Made by a program: the position numbers and the translations under genes. A stretch of DNA of 64,000 nucleotides from Xanthoparmelia taractica (Eukaryota; Ascomycota; Lecanoromycetes; Lecanorales; Parmeliaceae). Below are positions 1 to 11,163 of the stretch, piece by piece. The notes beneath the pieces are model-generated. The model was not told the origin of the DNA, ran no database searches, and saw nothing but the letters and a program-made list of their open reading frames with translations. The stretch spans positions 1 through 64,000 of the forward strand of contig JANQBS010000088.1 in NCBI GenBank assembly GCA_033085395.1. Reading direction: 5' to 3'. Numbering within the stretch: position 1 is the first letter of the stretch; each line of letters starts with the position of its first letter.

Positions 1-3000
1 TATATAATTATAAAATTCTATAAATAGATTAAAAAGATATAATTTTTTAAAAAAAGTTAAAAAAAAGTTGAAAACGATTATGTTCAACAGATACCACACC
101 TTTCCGACCCGTATTCGCAAGTTACTAATCAAGATCTCGATTGGGCTCTTAATGTCTTCGCTAAGCATTAATATCTTTCTAAGTCTCAATCTCTTCTCGA
201 CTTGTTAATGTAATACGTATAGTCTTAGTAATCTCGAATTCTTTATTATTAAGCTATAATAATAGTCGCGCTAACGTGAATAAGTTATCTAGCTATACGA
301 TATGAGAATAATTCTTAATAATATCTTCTTAAGATAAGAGATTAACAATAATAGTCTGAATTTGAGAAAATTCTAGATAATCTATTTAAAAATTATTAAG
401 ATCCTAAGATTCGTCGCATTTATTACTATTTTTCGCATAAAATAATTAATTTAAAATATAGTCCTAGTTAGCTAGAACTTATATTTTAAAGTCTTCTGAG
501 ATTAATTTACTAAATATATTAACAATTTCTCTAACACGGTTTATGAATCGTTATATCGTCTTATTCACAGTTAAATAAGTATCTATCTAAGTATATCGCT
601 TAATAGTTTAAGTTTTAAAAAAAGAGTCTCTTTATAATCTAATAATAGAGACTTAAAGATATAAAGATATCTATTTTATTTATTATTATCTCTTAAGGCT
701 AATATACTTAAAGACTTACTTATAAATTAAGTCTTTTAAAGAATTATTATTTTAGAATTCTAGAATACTTAACTCTACGTGTAGTCTTATTTAAATACTA
801 ACTTCGAGATAAACTTAAAATTCTTTAATAGTATTAGAGAATTAACTTCGTGTTATAGAATTATTAGAGTTAGGAAATATAAAAATATACTTATTTATAT
901 ATTAAATAAGAACTTATAAAGTCTCTTTATTGAAGAATAAACTAAATATCGCGTAAGAATTATCTTAATTAATAATATCTAATAGATAATCTTGATTATA
1001 GATAAGCGTCTTAATTTTCACGAAAATGTATACTAATAACGATTAGAACTCTAGAAAAGACTCTTTTAAAGGCTTGACTAGCTTCGAATTCTTCTTAACG
1101 TGATCTAAATTATTGAATATCCTATTGCGAAATATATTAGTGGTGTTGAATAATGATTCTATGAATCTATAGACGCGTTGTTTCGATGGGACTAGTGGGA
1201 CGGAGAGTAGGGCTAAGACCCCTGAATATTAAACCACGCCAGCCCATGAAATAAGAATATTAAATATAAATTATTATTTTAACTTTCTATATAGTCTATA
1301 TATTTTAATTTATATCTATATTCGAGATTTTCTAATTTAGATCTATATTAGTAATATATAAAGACTTGTAATTATCGCTAGTTTCGACGCGAAAGCTAAA
1401 CTATATAGCGCGAGAATAATATTAATAAGAAGTCGTAGTACTTAAGTTAAAGAACTTTCTAAAGTTACTATATTTATATTATATTTTATTAATATTATAA
1501 GATAATAAACTATATAATTTATATAATAATATTTTTTCTTATATTTTTTTATTTATATTATTAAATTAATAGAATAAAAATTAAGAAATTTTTAAAAGCT
1601 TTATAAGACTAATATAACGCGATTACTAAGATAAAGAGATTTACTTACTATAATTACTTATAGAGTTAAAATATAATAGTTTTTTTATATATATTTAATT
1701 ATTTACTTACGTATATTTTTAAAATAGTAATATTATTAAATTTTTTATTTTAAACTACTCTTAATAGTTTATTATTATTTAATTTATATATAAATATATA
1801 TTTATATAAGGACGCTTTTCAATTATATTATAGAATTAAAAATATTAAGTTATGAGTTCGGGTGCCGCGCTTCATAGAAGGTACACACCCTATTTAAACT
1901 TATATGAAGCCCATACGACGCACCCATAGACATCTATATGTTGCATTACCCCGGTGGTTCGTGCATATCCATGGCCATCCCATCACCACAATGGATATGA
2001 CGGATATCCATCGGGAGGATACTTCCTGGTGGTGCCGTCACGCCCATCTCATAAGCATTTTAAAAATTCCTTATTTCTTATTTCACTAATTATATAAAAT
2101 AAGAATTAAATATCTAATTAAAAATATTATTTTTTATCGTTTATTTTATTTATATAATTTAAAATTATTTAAAATTATTAAGAAATAAAAAAGTTATTAT
2201 TAAGAAAAGAATCTTTTCTTATAGGGATAAGTTTCGGGGGTGATAGTCCCTAAGACCCCTATAACAGATTATTATTAAAAACTTTAATTTTTTTATAAGG
2301 CTTTCGGGGGCCTAATACCCCCGAATCTTAACTCTAGAGAAAGAAAATATTTTTTTAATAATAACTTTTCTATTTCTTAATAAACTTGAAAACTTTTAAA
2401 TTATATAAATAAATAAACGATGGAAAATAATATTTTTTTATTAGATTTCTAATATTTATTTTATATAATTAGTGAAATAAGAAATAAGAAATTTTTAAAA
2501 TACCCATGAGATGGGCGTGACGGCACTACCAGGAAGTATCCTTTCGATGAATATCTGTCATATCCATGGGCATGCACGATTCACGGGGACGATGCAACAT
2601 ATATAACTTCGTACGACCTAACAATTTATTTAAAACTCTCGCTAAAAGAATACTTAGTTTTTAACGAGTTTAAATTTAAAAGTTTATATAAATTAAAAAA
2701 AGTTAATTAATTTTAAAATATAAATAAGATTAAAAAAAGATTTACTATAAAAAAAAATTTAATATATAAATACTAGATTTAAATATATATATTAAATATA
2801 TAATATAATTATAATTTATAAAATATTAAGAAAAATAATAATTTTCTAGAAATAAATTTAATATTAATAGTTATTAGTTAGTAATATTAATAATTAAAAA
2901 TATATATAATATAAAATATATTCTATATATAATCTATAAAAACTTTTAATTCTTTTTAATTTTTTAATAATATTTTTAAATAATTCTTAAAGAAATTAAA

Positions 3001-3370
3001 TACGCTTATATTATATTTTTAATTAATTTTTTTTAAGAAATATTTAAACTAGCGTACTAAATTTAAAATAAAATCTTTATTTAAATATTTTAAAAGAATC
3101 GAGTAATATTTAAACTTAATTTTAAAATTTTATATTTTTTTAAATCTCTTAATAATATATAGAAATTATATATATATTTTAAAGACTTTCTATAGTTACA
3201 TTATATTTTTTAATTAAGAATTCTAATTTTTATTTATTTAATTATAATTATAAATAATAAAGATAATTAGTAGAAATAATTAGTAAATCTATTTTTAAGT
3301 ATTTATTTATCGCTACTAAATCTTATATTTCGTAAAACTCTATTAGATATACTTGGGAAATCGAGAAAGA
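1..3370. repeat. AT-rich, RIP-like degraded repeat island
   Basis: The stretch is almost entirely A and T, rich in TpA, with no long open frame on either strand, and changes abruptly to ordinary composition near 3,350-3,400. Short GC islands survive at about 1,180-1,250, 1,855-2,050, 2,225-2,330 and 2,505-2,600. This is what repeat-induced point mutation does to transposons in ascomycetes, so I infer old mobile-element sequence. I could not recognise a transposase, reverse transcriptase or LTR by eye. No gene is called here. Confidence 0.8.
1915..2618. repeat. Large imperfect inverted repeat (fold-back element)
   Basis: Two arms of roughly 330-360 bp, about 1,915-2,275 and 2,285-2,618, read as imperfect reverse complements. 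Anchors shared in opposite orientation include GTTGCAT near 1,940 and its complement near 2,592, GATACTTCCTGGT near 2,018 and its complement near 2,533, GTGCCGTCACGCCCATCTCA near 2,032 and its complement near 2,507, and TTATTTCACTAATTATATAA. Both arms end centrally in a GC-rich hairpin-like piece containing TTTCGGGGG. Differences between arms are mostly C/T and G/A, which fits RIP. It may be a fold-back or MITE-type element or a head-to-head duplication; no target-site duplication was established. Confidence 0.7.
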
Positions 3371-3429
3371 CCTACTGAAAATACTGTTCAGCCTTATGAG
3401 TGGCCGCAGTGTGGGGGTGAACCCTTCTT

Positions 3430-3620
3430 TCCCTATCTCCATGGATAGACGTTATATCCATGGATGGAACGGATCCATGAACGTATCCATGGTAGATACA
3501 TCCCAGTGGTGGAATTTTGCCAATGAGATGGGCGTAATGCGACCATCAGGATGTACCTAATTCCATGGATATACCTTATATCCATGGATGGAACGGATCC
3601 GTCAGTAGAATGCAACTTAG
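3430..3620. repeat. Third, less degraded relative of the 2-kb repeat, with TCCATGGAT sub-repeats
   Basis: The segment carries GAGATGGGCGT followed by a CATCAGGATGTACC-like stretch, matching the right arm of the inverted repeat at about 2,507-2,545, and repeats TATCCATGGATGGAACGGATCC twice (about 3,457 and 3,580). It sits just outside the AT island and has normal base composition, so it may show what the degraded copies once looked like. Confidence 0.5.
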
Positions 3621-3866
3621 CGGCGGGAGAGGCGATCTAAGTAAGGCTGGCATACATGATGCATAATGTGAGATAGCATAGCTGACATAGATTAAGAATG
3701 GTCGTCGAAGTGTGAATAGTATTCCTAGATCATGCACACCTAGACTGTCCCACACCACACTCCTGCCTCGATCCTAAACTTGGCCAATATTCAATGTTTA
3801 TATACCACATATATTTAAAATTAACGAGTCTGCTTCAATCACATCTGGGTCTTACTTCAACTGATT

Positions 3867-5501
3867 ATGGGGCGCGAGCGTCGGAAATGGACTGCGGGTG
3901 AAGATTCACTGCTGCGGGAAGCAGTCACCAAGGGTTGGTAAACCCCTGTCAATCACTATTCGTCTCATCTTTCTTCTTCTTACAACAAGTAAACACGCCA
4001 TGTTTCTAACGTCTAAAGCTAGCCAACCAAGAGTCACGGCCACTACTGTGGCGCGAAATAGCTAAAAGCGTCCCCAATCGCACAAATAAAGACTGTCGTA
4101 GACGATGGTGCAATACTGTCGCCAATGGTACCATAAAGGGTTCTTGGACTGAATCTGAGGATGAAAGGCTGTGCACCGCTATGCGAGAATACGGGCCTAA
4201 ATGGACCCGTGTAGCCGCAGCTGTAATAACCCGAAATTCTGATCAATGCTCAAGCCATTGGAGTCAATCCTTGAATCCAGATATCAATTATAGCGACTTC
4301 ACAAGAGATGAAGTATGTATCGTGTCTACTACGATAATATTCCGACCTACTCACGAAAAGGTAGGATGAGAGATTACTTCATGCAGTTCGACGGTGTGGA
4401 ACGAACTGGACAATGATTGTATCTACGCACATACCGACAAGGACAACGCTTGCTCTCAAGAATCGCTACTCAGCGCTTTGTACCAAGACACATCGACTCA
4501 AGACACATTCAGGAAACAAATCAAGGCCCAACACGAGGTTCAGTACGTTTAGCTCCAAAGGCTATTCTGATCAGCCAAACTCAAGCCTTTCTGAATCTGG
4601 TGCCATGAGTGGTTTAGAAACCGATGATCAGACTAATGAAGATGACGAAGACGAGGACGAATCTCTAGAGGATTTCAACGACGAGGATAATGCCATGGAG
4701 GCAGGGAGTTTCCTTGATAAAGATTGTCAAGAAGTTCTGCCGCCCAGCAAAGCTATCAGGCCAAGGCAAACTTCATCCACACGCACCCTCGATCGGTCTT
4801 CCCCATCTTTTTTACTGGATCAGGGCGATGCGCAGCACCCTTTCAATCCGTCTTTGGCAGCCATTGAGAATTGGAACGAAGAAGTCCATGACCCTGCAAT
4901 TTACTCTAGCGCATTTCCTTACAGCTTCTTTCCGAGCAAAACTCCCGGCGTCAACTCTCAAGTATCATTGCTGCCTGATATAGGCACCGACGGCGCAGCA
5001 TCGTCGCTGTCATTTCATCAAGGCCAACATGCTTATAGTCTCGGCGGCCCTCAACCTCTTGCTGGCCATGACACAAATAATGATCCAATAGTTGACATCT
5101 TTGCGGATAGTATTAGCTACACCGCGGGAAAAGAAATGACGGACGCACCAGCTTTTGGCAATGAATCTCCGCCACCATCTCGGCCTAGTGCCCCAAGTGA
5201 ATTTGCCACTCAACAACGTCAAGGACAAGGCCATAACAGTCCAATTAGATCTCGAAGTAGGATCGATCATTCAGCACCAGCGCCACAGGATTGCTCGCCG
5301 TTCGCAAATCCGGAAGTACCCCAAGAACCAAAAGCTCCCTCAGCATCAAGACTTACGCCACCATCCACAAGTCGCTCAAATCCGGGCGACAACCTGCGTC
5401 AAGTATCTATTGAAGCAATCTGCACGGCTGAGCAACTCGGAAATTTAATGTCGACAGTGGCCGGCCTTGCAAAGTCCGTGACAGTGAAAGTCAAAGCTTG
5501 A
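3867..5501 (+). CDS. Myb-like DNA-binding protein with three SANT/Myb repeats
   Basis: Probable nuclear transcription factor. Three Myb repeats are visible across three exons. Repeat 1 begins RRKWTAGEDSLLREAV and ends NRTNKDCRRRWCNTV. Repeat 2 has GSWTESEDERLCTA with DQCSSHW. Repeat 3 begins DERLLHAVRRCGTNW and ends RTTLALKNRYSAL. The second intron is 4313-4364, phase 0, and restores repeat 3 exactly. The first intron is less certain: 3934-4031 keeps frame, and other acceptors near 4,018 are possible. The model is about 494 residues. The C-terminal two thirds are acidic (an Asp/Glu run from about 4,620 to 4,690), then Pro/Ser/Gln-rich and apparently disordered, as in many activators. It lies between the AT island and the PKS cluster, so a role in regulating the cluster is possible but only inferred. 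Confidence 0.8.
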
Positions 5502-6612
5502 TACCCAGCGTCCTAGGAGTACGTAATCCTACAAACGCACCACATTCCGCGTGAATGTCTCTCAAATGTTCTGAAAATAGCATGCTGTATCGTCCTATAT
5601 TTTTCGCGTTGGGGGGACCCCCGAGCCTTGAGAGATAAGGAGCGCAGAATCCGATTGGGACAAGATAGGACAATATGCTTATATAAGCGAACATGAGCAG
5701 ATCTGTCAACCGTGAAAGTTGCTCGCAGGGGTAAACCAAATGATTTGCCGTGCCCTAGCATAACGTCAATGCATTAATCGACGTATGAGGCATTTTTCAG
5801 GTCAGTACGCAGCTGGGCATCTCCACCTTACAAGCAACGCAATTTTTCACCGTCTTACTCAAGGGCCGGGGATGAGCGGAGTGTTACAGCGTCAACATGG
5901 TGATAGGTTTTTGCGTAGGTATGCCAAGTGTCGGATCCACGTTTGTGGATCGGGTGGTATGGACGAATCATATATTTTGCGCAGATAACGAGGAAGAAAA
6001 GGAACCGAGTAAGGTAGAAAATGCACCGAGTAAGATATGAAGGATAACTACTTGGGCCATTGTTCCCTCGGCCGTACGAGTACCGAGGGTGCGGCTCGGA
6101 AATAAAACTTCAGCTTTACACGCTAGATATTTTGAGGCGTAGCTCCTCTCTGTATACTTAATTAAGTTAATCAAGCCTAGCTCATAACTTTCACCCCTCC
6201 TTATCAGCAACGGACTTTTTCTCACGCCATCCGGAGTTTACATACATGTCTAGGTAGTATTGACAGTCTACGCTTTTGTAGCTAGCGGTGGATGTCTACA
6301 TGCATGGTCACCCGCAATCGCCTTACTCTATCATTGTTGTCCCTATGTATTTTATGACGGCGCCGGGGGCTCAGGCCGACGAGAACGGGAGGATTTGCTA
6401 TGAATACTCTACGATCTCTCCAAATACCTACCCACGTGTTTTACGCTTTAGATTTCAATGGAAGGTGAAAGACAGCAACGACAATAGCATCCAAAATACT
6501 CGAGGACAAACAACGCCACTAGAGTGGCCTTCCAAGATAAAGGTACTCGTCGACTAAAATTTGCCCCATCCCGCTTTCCGATCGCGTAACTGCTAAATGG
6601 GTCTTAAAGCAT
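5502..6612. other. Intergenic, no gene recognised
   Basis: Only short frames without family resemblance are seen, the longest being 6288-6557 (+). A small palindromic G-run/C-run occurs near 5,610-5,630 (GGGGGGACCCCC). Confidence 0.5.
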
Positions 6613-7335
6613 TATGGAATCTCACCCGGACATTGACTGCGTCTTCCTGAACACCGGTGTTCAGTATGTCATTGGCTTAGCAAGTTTCACACCATCGACA
6701 TCGGAAAGATTCAGTATGAGATAACCGTCAACTAAGTGAGCTTCGCCGCTCTCATCCATGCTTTCATGCCATTGTTCCGGCACGGGGCGGCCAGAGGCGA
6801 GGACTCAGCCTTGATTTCGTAATTTACTACCCCTTGAAATCATTCAGTGACCCGGCATCACTGACACGCATGACCTAGTACTACGTCGAGTTCGGAGTCT
6901 TTCCCTTATCTGATGGTCTTGGTCTGTTCTGCGCCCAAAGCTGCACTAAGGTCTTTTGTCTTGAGCATCCGCGAGTAACTTAAGCAAGTCAAGTGCTCCA
7001 AGGAGCTTAAGCTCGTCGAACTCGTGACACCTTTGCTTCAAAGTGGGATTCCAGATCCCCATGGTTCGAGAGGGTTAAGATGAAAGCTGACATGAGTGTT
7101 TCAATCCGAGCTACTCAACGAGCAACCACGTCGGGGAGCCGATTTAGATCCAAGAATGCCGGTCAAAGACTGTAGCAAAGCAGCCATCGAAGGCTTCGCC
7201 ACAAAATCCGACACAGTAGCAATTGCCATGGCCAAAGAGATAGTTGATCAATCTGAAGAACCAAAGGGCCCAAGACTTACCATGCTATGGGATACCACAA
7301 AGAAAGCCTTGGCACCTGCTATTGTACTTGAGTGA
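6613..7335 (+). pseudogene. Degraded short-chain dehydrogenase/reductase (middle and C-terminal parts)
   Basis: About 6,620-6,665 reads SHPDIDCVFLNTGVQ, the SDR stretch around the conserved Asn-Ala-Gly. A frame change and stops follow, then EITVN and FAALIHAFMPLF near 6,715-6,775. About 6,925-7,045 gives SAPKAALRSFVLSIRE, the YxxxK helix with the catalytic Tyr region damaged, then VELVTPLLQ. 7,150-7,335 resembles the C-terminal substrate lobe. Several frames and internal stops are needed and the N-terminal Rossmann GxxxGxG part is missing, so it is non-functional. Its best relative in the window is the intact SDR at 36,393-37,354, which has THPDLDCVFLNAGVQ at the equivalent place. Confidence 0.75.
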
Positions 7336-8384
7336 TCTGTGGCCGATGATACCTGGAGGAGCGGTATGGTTTACTCGAGCATTCTCCCGGTTCACTCGTC
7401 TAGAAATGCTAATTCAATGTATAAGGGAAGCGTTGAACATGGTAGGAGGAAGGTTTACCAAGTGTAAGCCAAATAAGCCAAGCTAAAAACCTACTATTGT
7501 TCCATGACAAAAATAGCCGTGCCGTATAGATGAGACGGCAAGTCTACTTCGAACCTTCTTCTCGATATGTATTCATTTTACCGTCGCCACTCTGCTGGTG
7601 GTGTGCCAAGAATCTTCTTCCACATGCGGGGTATTGGATCTGTTATATTTTGCAGTAACAGCAGCGTCGTGTTGGTATGTCAACTATCGTTCCATGTTGC
7701 AGCTCCAATTTTCTACAGCCGACCGTTACGCAAAAAAAAAGTCTACCCGTTCCGGTTTACACCACACTCTGTTTCATAATAAATATATCACTCTGTTTAG
7801 TGCATACTATCGTCAGCGCCGTAAGCATGCGTACGAGCTACGGCGGTGGCAAGCGGGCAAATTCTCCGAAATCACCGAGATCGGGAATCCATAAAGCGCC
7901 ACAAACGCCTTGTTTGTAGGTGGCAGATATTCCGCTAGCAATTACACAAGGCTACACCTGCAGTATTACGGCGCGGTTCAGCTTATGACACAGTCTTACA
8001 ACATCTCGCTCGTCCTCACATTACATTACCGCCATATCGTGCCACATCCACACGGCCGTTGGATCGCCCAGCTGAAGAATGAAAAAGTCCATAGCGTCCT
8101 TTGAACCCTCGCCAGAAGATGATGGCGTTTCGCGCATATCCCACCACCCTTCAGGGAACTCCGAGTAACTCGCTTACGGTGTTATTGTAGGCTGCTATAT
8201 TCTCATCGTTGTCGGACTCACTCGAAGGAGCGATGCTGACCTGACCCCGAGCAAAAATGTGTTCATATTTGACTACTAGCGATATGTATAAATATATCTC
8301 CTGATGACCACAGCTTTTTACCTACACTCCGTTCCGTCAGCCCTCAACCTATCCAGCAGATTCTCTTAGCACGTTTTGCCCTTA
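7336..8384. other. Intergenic region upstream of the GMC gene
   Basis: No gene is recognised. Overlapping short frames around 7,567-8,104 have no family features. The last 100 bp hold the probable core promoter of the GMC gene. Confidence 0.5.
8287..8294 (+). promoter_or_regulatory. Probable TATA box of the GMC gene
   Basis: A clean TATAAATA lies 98 bp upstream of the chosen ATG at 8,385, a plausible distance for a short fungal 5' leader. Confidence 0.5.
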
Positions 8385-10661
8385 ATGTCGTATCATATAC
8401 CTATTATTACATTGCTGACATGGCATCTGTACGCAAATCTGTTCAGCAGCGCAATCTTCGTCTCCGGAGTCCCTCACATGAGCTCAAGGGGTTTGGCGGG
8501 CAGAGATGTCAGCGCAATGAATGCGTCAAGAACATTTGACTATGTGGTTGTTGGAGGCGGTAATGCTGGCCTCACCATTGCATCACGTCTCTCTGAGAAG
8601 CCTTCGGTGCGGGTCGCGATTATTGAAGCGGGGAACTTTTACGAAATTGTGACTGGGAATCAAAGTCAGATCCCTGCCGATGACGCTTTATATAATGGCA
8701 AAGATCCACACAATACTGGCCCTGTGGACTGGGACTTTACAACGATCAAGCAGGCAGTAAGTTTGAATCTTGGGAGTCGATGAAGACAACCATTGATGAA
8801 TCGCTTGCAGGGTGTCGACAATCAAGTCGTGCACTATGCACGTGGAAAGACGGTATAGATCTTACCAGAGTGTCTCTTACTTTCATGTTCTAAAATCTAT
8901 CCAGCTTGGCGGCTGCACTGCTCTGAACTACATGGCTTACGAGCGGTCCACGGTAGGCGCATTCGATAAATGGGCAGACGAAGTTGGCGACTCGTGGTGG
9001 ACCTATGAAAATGTCTCCGACTTCTACTACAGAAGTCTGAATTTTACGCCGCCAGATCAGAGCAAGAGAATCGCAAACTCGACTCCGGACTATGACACTT
9101 CTACACTGGGGTCAGGGGGTCTGCTCATGCTTGGCTACGCTAACTATGCCCAAGCCTTCAGCACATGGATCGCCAAGGCGATGGTCGCAGTTGGGATTCC
9201 ATCTATTAATGGATTTACAAGCGGTAGACTTATGGGCTCAGCTTGGCTGGTGCACACACTTAACCACACTACAGGATATCGGGATTCCTCGGAAACAGCG
9301 TTTTTGCGACCTTTTCTAGATCGCGCAAACCTTGTCGTTTACACTGATACTCTTGCAGAGAAGATCTTGTTTGATGGCAACACAGCAAGGGGTGTTCAAG
9401 TCTCAACTGGAAACAAGACTTATAATATTTCTGCCACAAAAGAGGTCATACTCTCCGCTGGTACCTTCCAATCTCCGCAGCTCTTGCAAGTGTCGGGAAT
9501 TGGGCCCGCGAATCTGCTTCAAAAGCATGGCATTGAAGTTGTCGCTGACCGCTCTGGGGTTGGACATGGCATGAATGACCACATCTTCTACGGTATTTCT
9601 TACCGTGTCAACGTCCAGACAAGCTCAGCTCTCCAGTACGGCCAAGCAATGCAAAAGGCAATCGAAGATTTCGACAACGAACAAAGTGGACCTCTATCAA
9701 GTCCAGGTGGTGATTTTGGTGGCTATGAAAAGCTGCCAATCGATATACGTTCAAATTTTTCCCAGCAAGCTCTTAAAGGTAAGTCTTAGCTTCTCGGTTC
9801 CATCTCTATTGCCTTCATTGTGGAAATCTGGCCTGACTATCAAATAATTTCCTTACCTAGAGCTTTCCACTTTCCCGGAAGATTGGCCTGAGCTTGAGTA
9901 CTTCCCTCTTCCAGCTTATGTAGGGAATTTTCAGGATGCAGGCGCAGGGGATCCGCATGATGGTCACCAATACGCAACACTATTATCAGTGCCCCTTGTA
10001 CCAATATCTCGCGGAAACATTTCCATATCCTCATCCAGCATGCGGGATCAGCCTCTAATCAACCCCAACTGGCTGACTTCCAGAACCGACATCGAGGTCG
10101 CTATTGGCGGCTTCAAGCGTCTACGACAGATCTTGCAAGCACCCGTGATGCAGGGTGTCCTTGTTGGCCCGGAGTACTTTCCAGGCTCGAATGTTACGAC
10201 CGATGATGAGATACTTCAGTACATCAAGACGGTTTTCAACACCCTTTATCATGCTAGCTCGACTTGTAAGATGGGTAAGCCGGATGACAAGCTCGCTGTA
10301 ATTGACTCGAGAGCCCGCGTGTACGGAACCAAGAATCGTGAGTGGCTGCAGGAGCTTCCAGCAATGATGAAACAATTCGGGGCTTACCGTTGATCGCAGT
10401 CCGGGTGGTCGATGCTTCTGCTTTTCCATTTCTTCCACCAGGCAAGCATAATCCATGCGAGAACTGCAATAAGTTGAAAGTCTAACGCGAGCAGTAGGAC
10501 TTCCGCAAGGAACAGTTTGTGAGCAATATACCCTTTAATTTAACACCGTCTTTTGCTTTTTCCTGCACTCTTTACATAGCATTAACTATTAATCATTGAC
10601 TTTGTCCTGTACAGACATGCTTGCCGAAAAGATCGCCGACAGCATTATTCACGGAGACTAA
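8385..10661 (+). CDS. GMC-family FAD-dependent oxidoreductase with predicted signal peptide
   Basis: Seven exons join to a 624-residue protein: 8385-8756, 8811-8852, 8905-9778, 9861-10337, 10400-10441, 10498-10518, 10615-10661. A hydrophobic N-terminus suggests secretion or a membrane anchor. The FAD-binding motif is VVVGGGNAGLTIASRL, followed by RGKTLGGCTALNYMAYE (GMC signature 1) and GTFQSPQLLQVSGIGP (GMC signature 2). The C-terminal part has LYHASSTCKMG, with the first catalytic His, and LRVVDASAFPFLPPG. In most GMC oxidases PPG is followed by His, the second catalytic residue, but here the joined exons give Leu (PPGLPQGTVYMLAEKIAD). The fifth intron (10442-10497) has a GC donor. The gene converges on the P450. 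It probably oxidises an alcohol on the polyketide, though the Leu change makes activity uncertain. Confidence 0.93.
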
Positions 10662-11163
10662 TCACTTCCCAAAAAAAGACTCAGGCCGAGGCAACACAAT
10701 TTGTTGGACGGGTATCGAGATCTGAGAATGAAAGTAGTAGAAGAAAAGGGTATATTATAGGTCTTCGTCGCAAGCAAGGCGGCGATTGCAGAGCTTTTCA
10801 ATTCGTTGTGTTCCTAAATACCAAGACTCACTCGTCAACCATCAACCATCAGTCAATTGAAGAGGCAGCCCTCTGTGAGATACAAGTGTTTGATATTTTT
10901 CTTATTAATAGATGACACTTGAATAGATCCCTTAATGCAGTGGACAGTCATGCCTAGATGCATTGTCAAGAGAGGAACCTGGATACAAGTTACCGGCTTC
11001 TGATAGCCTGAGATGGATGGTCCAAGCAGTCTCGGAAATTTTGAGTTATCTAAGATTCATAGGCTACAAGGAAAAGTCAAATCTCCCAACGTATAGCCTT
11101 CTCCTTCTGCTGTCTACACGAGCCGTGCCTGTCGATCTAAGAGAGCTCTGAGAAAGACCGATA
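10662..11163. other. Convergent intergenic region (GMC / P450 3' ends)
   Basis: Holds the 3' ends of two converging genes. No further gene is recognised; the short frame at 10,963-11,151 lacks family features. Confidence 0.5.

Noticed and set aside
1..3370. CRISPR array or centromere in the AT-rich island
   Set aside because: No regularly spaced identical repeats are present, and CRISPR is not expected in a fungus. A centromere cannot be judged from 3.4 kb, and RIP-degraded repeats explain the composition.
6288..6557. 89-codon plus-strand frame upstream of the SDR relic as a gene
   Set aside because: No homology is recognised, no splice pattern or domain is seen, and it does not match the N-terminal part of the SDR.
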